Of a stretch of DNA of 13,433 nt, positions 12,848 to 13,433 are shown piece after piece; position 1 is the stretch's first letter, and the number at the start of each line of letters is the position of its first letter. The stretch lies in assembly GCA_002707335.2 (NCBI GenBank), contig PAMN02000015.1:33862-47294 (forward strand). Direction: 5' to 3'. The notes beneath the pieces were generated by a model. The model searched no databases, was not told where the DNA came from, and was given only the letters and a program-made list of their open reading frames with translations. The translations under genes and the position numbers were made by a program. This DNA comes from Methanobacteriota archaeon (GTDB lineage: Archaea; Thermoplasmatota; Poseidoniia; Poseidoniales; Poseidoniaceae).

Positions 12848-13433
12848 TCAAGCTTCCACCCCCAGTTCTCTAAGTGCAATATCAAGTTGCTCATCGTTAG
12901 GTGCTGCCCCATGGAATCCAGGGTTGTCTTCCATGAATGAAACACCCTTTCCTTTTACAGTATTAGCAATAACAACAGATGGCTTGTCGGTGATTGAATC
13001 CATCCATTCTATTGAAGAAACAATTTCTTCCATGTTGTGTCCATCAATTTCTTTCACTGCCCATCCAAACGAACGCCATTTTGCAGGAATGTCAAACATT
13101 CTCATTTGATTTTCACAAAAATCATCATTCTGTATTCGGTTACAATCTACGAAAAGTTTCAGATTATCTAATTCATGATGTGCTGATGCCATTGCGGCTT
13201 CCCATACGCTCCCTTCTTGAATTTCGCCATCTCCTACCATAACGAAGATGGTTCTCTCAGAACCTTCAAGTTTAGCTGCTACAGCACATCCCATTCCGAA
13301 TGATAGACCCATTCCCAGACTTCCTGCTGAAAAATCTACGCCAGGACACCATTTCATATCGACATGGCCTTGACAAACCCCTCCTTTTACTCTGTATGAT
13401 TTCAAATCATCTTTAGAAATAAAACCTGCTTCC
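12848..13433 (-). CDS. tkt: Transketolase N-terminal subunit (split enzyme), 5' end outside window
   Basis: This is the diphosphate-binding half of the split transketolase. Visible features are a GHVDMKWCPGVDFSAGSLGM stretch matching the family GH...PG(V/I)E.STGSLG region, and the thiamine-diphosphate motif starting VGDGEIQEGSVWEAAMA and closing about 30 residues on at DCNRIQND. VKGKGVSFMEDN and FHGAAP, which contact substrate or thiamine, come near the end. The frame stays open to the window edge, reading EAGFISKDDLKSYRVKGG, which matches the family's stretch before GH. The TTG at 13405 is therefore an internal Leu and not the start. About 80-100 N-terminal residues lie outside. TGA at 12848-12850 is followed closely by the C-subunit gene. 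Confidence 0.93.
   Translation of the reverse strand, partial: EAGFISKDDLKSYRVKGGVCQGHVDMKWCPGVDFSAGSLGMGLSFGMGCAVAAKLEGSERTIFVMVGDGEIQEGSVWEAAMASAHHELDNLKLFVDCNRIQNDDFCENQMRMFDIPAKWRSFGWAVKEIDGHNMEEIVSSIEWMDSITDKPSVVIANTVKGKGVSFMEDNPGFHGAAPNDEQLDIALRELGVEA

Noticed and set aside
1..13433. Mobile element, prophage, CRISPR or defence island
   Set aside because: No transposase, integrase, Cas or toxin-like gene, no direct-repeat arrays and no abrupt composition shift were seen. The genes are mostly core functions.

Overview
The window looks like a chromosomal segment of an AT-rich, mesophilic euryarchaeon. Marine Group II/III Poseidoniales-like plankton is my best guess, inferred from gene content and style only. 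The archaeal signature is strong: a clamp-loader large subunit (RfcL) with a C-terminal PCNA-binding tail, SRP54, an ArsA/Get3 ATPase, an archaeal/eukaryotic-type prolyl-tRNA synthetase ending in Tyr, and transketolase split into two genes. I saw no insertion sequence, phage gene, CRISPR array, tRNA or rRNA. Genes are packed tightly, and no stretch over about 110 bases lacks a gene.

Layout from left to right. (1) Positions 1-1008 (+) hold the 3' part of rfcL. (2) Positions 1005-6464 (-) hold a co-directional block read right to left: an unknown seven-segment membrane protein, a zinc-ribbon/transmembrane/transglutaminase-like protein, trkA and trkH. The transglutaminase-like gene and trkA share a TAATG stop-start junction. 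trkA is interrupted by an in-frame TAG, and the remainder of its last RCK_C domain continues in the same frame up to trkH. (3) Positions 6542-9114 (+) hold an ArsA/Get3-type ATPase with an HSP20-like tail, followed by srp54, so two membrane-targeting NTPases sit together. (4) Positions 9115-13433 (-) hold, read right to left, the transketolase N-terminal subunit (cut by the window edge), the transketolase C-terminal subunit, transaldolase, a small two-segment membrane protein and proS.

The genes fall into four functional groups: DNA replication; K+ uptake with an attached envelope protein of unknown role; protein targeting to the membrane; and non-oxidative pentose phosphate metabolism beside a tRNA synthetase. 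Both convergent gene pairs have essentially no spacer. rfcL and trkH overlap by 4 bases, and srp54 and proS abut with no bases between them. Terminators must therefore lie inside the facing genes.

Most of the window is core archaeal gene content, and I do not see a clear-cut new defence or mobile system. The points most worth a second look are the amber codon splitting trkA, the zinc-ribbon transglutaminase-like protein coupled to the Trk K+ system, the reciprocal T-rich tails at the rfcL/trkH junction, and the Get3-like/SRP54 pairing.
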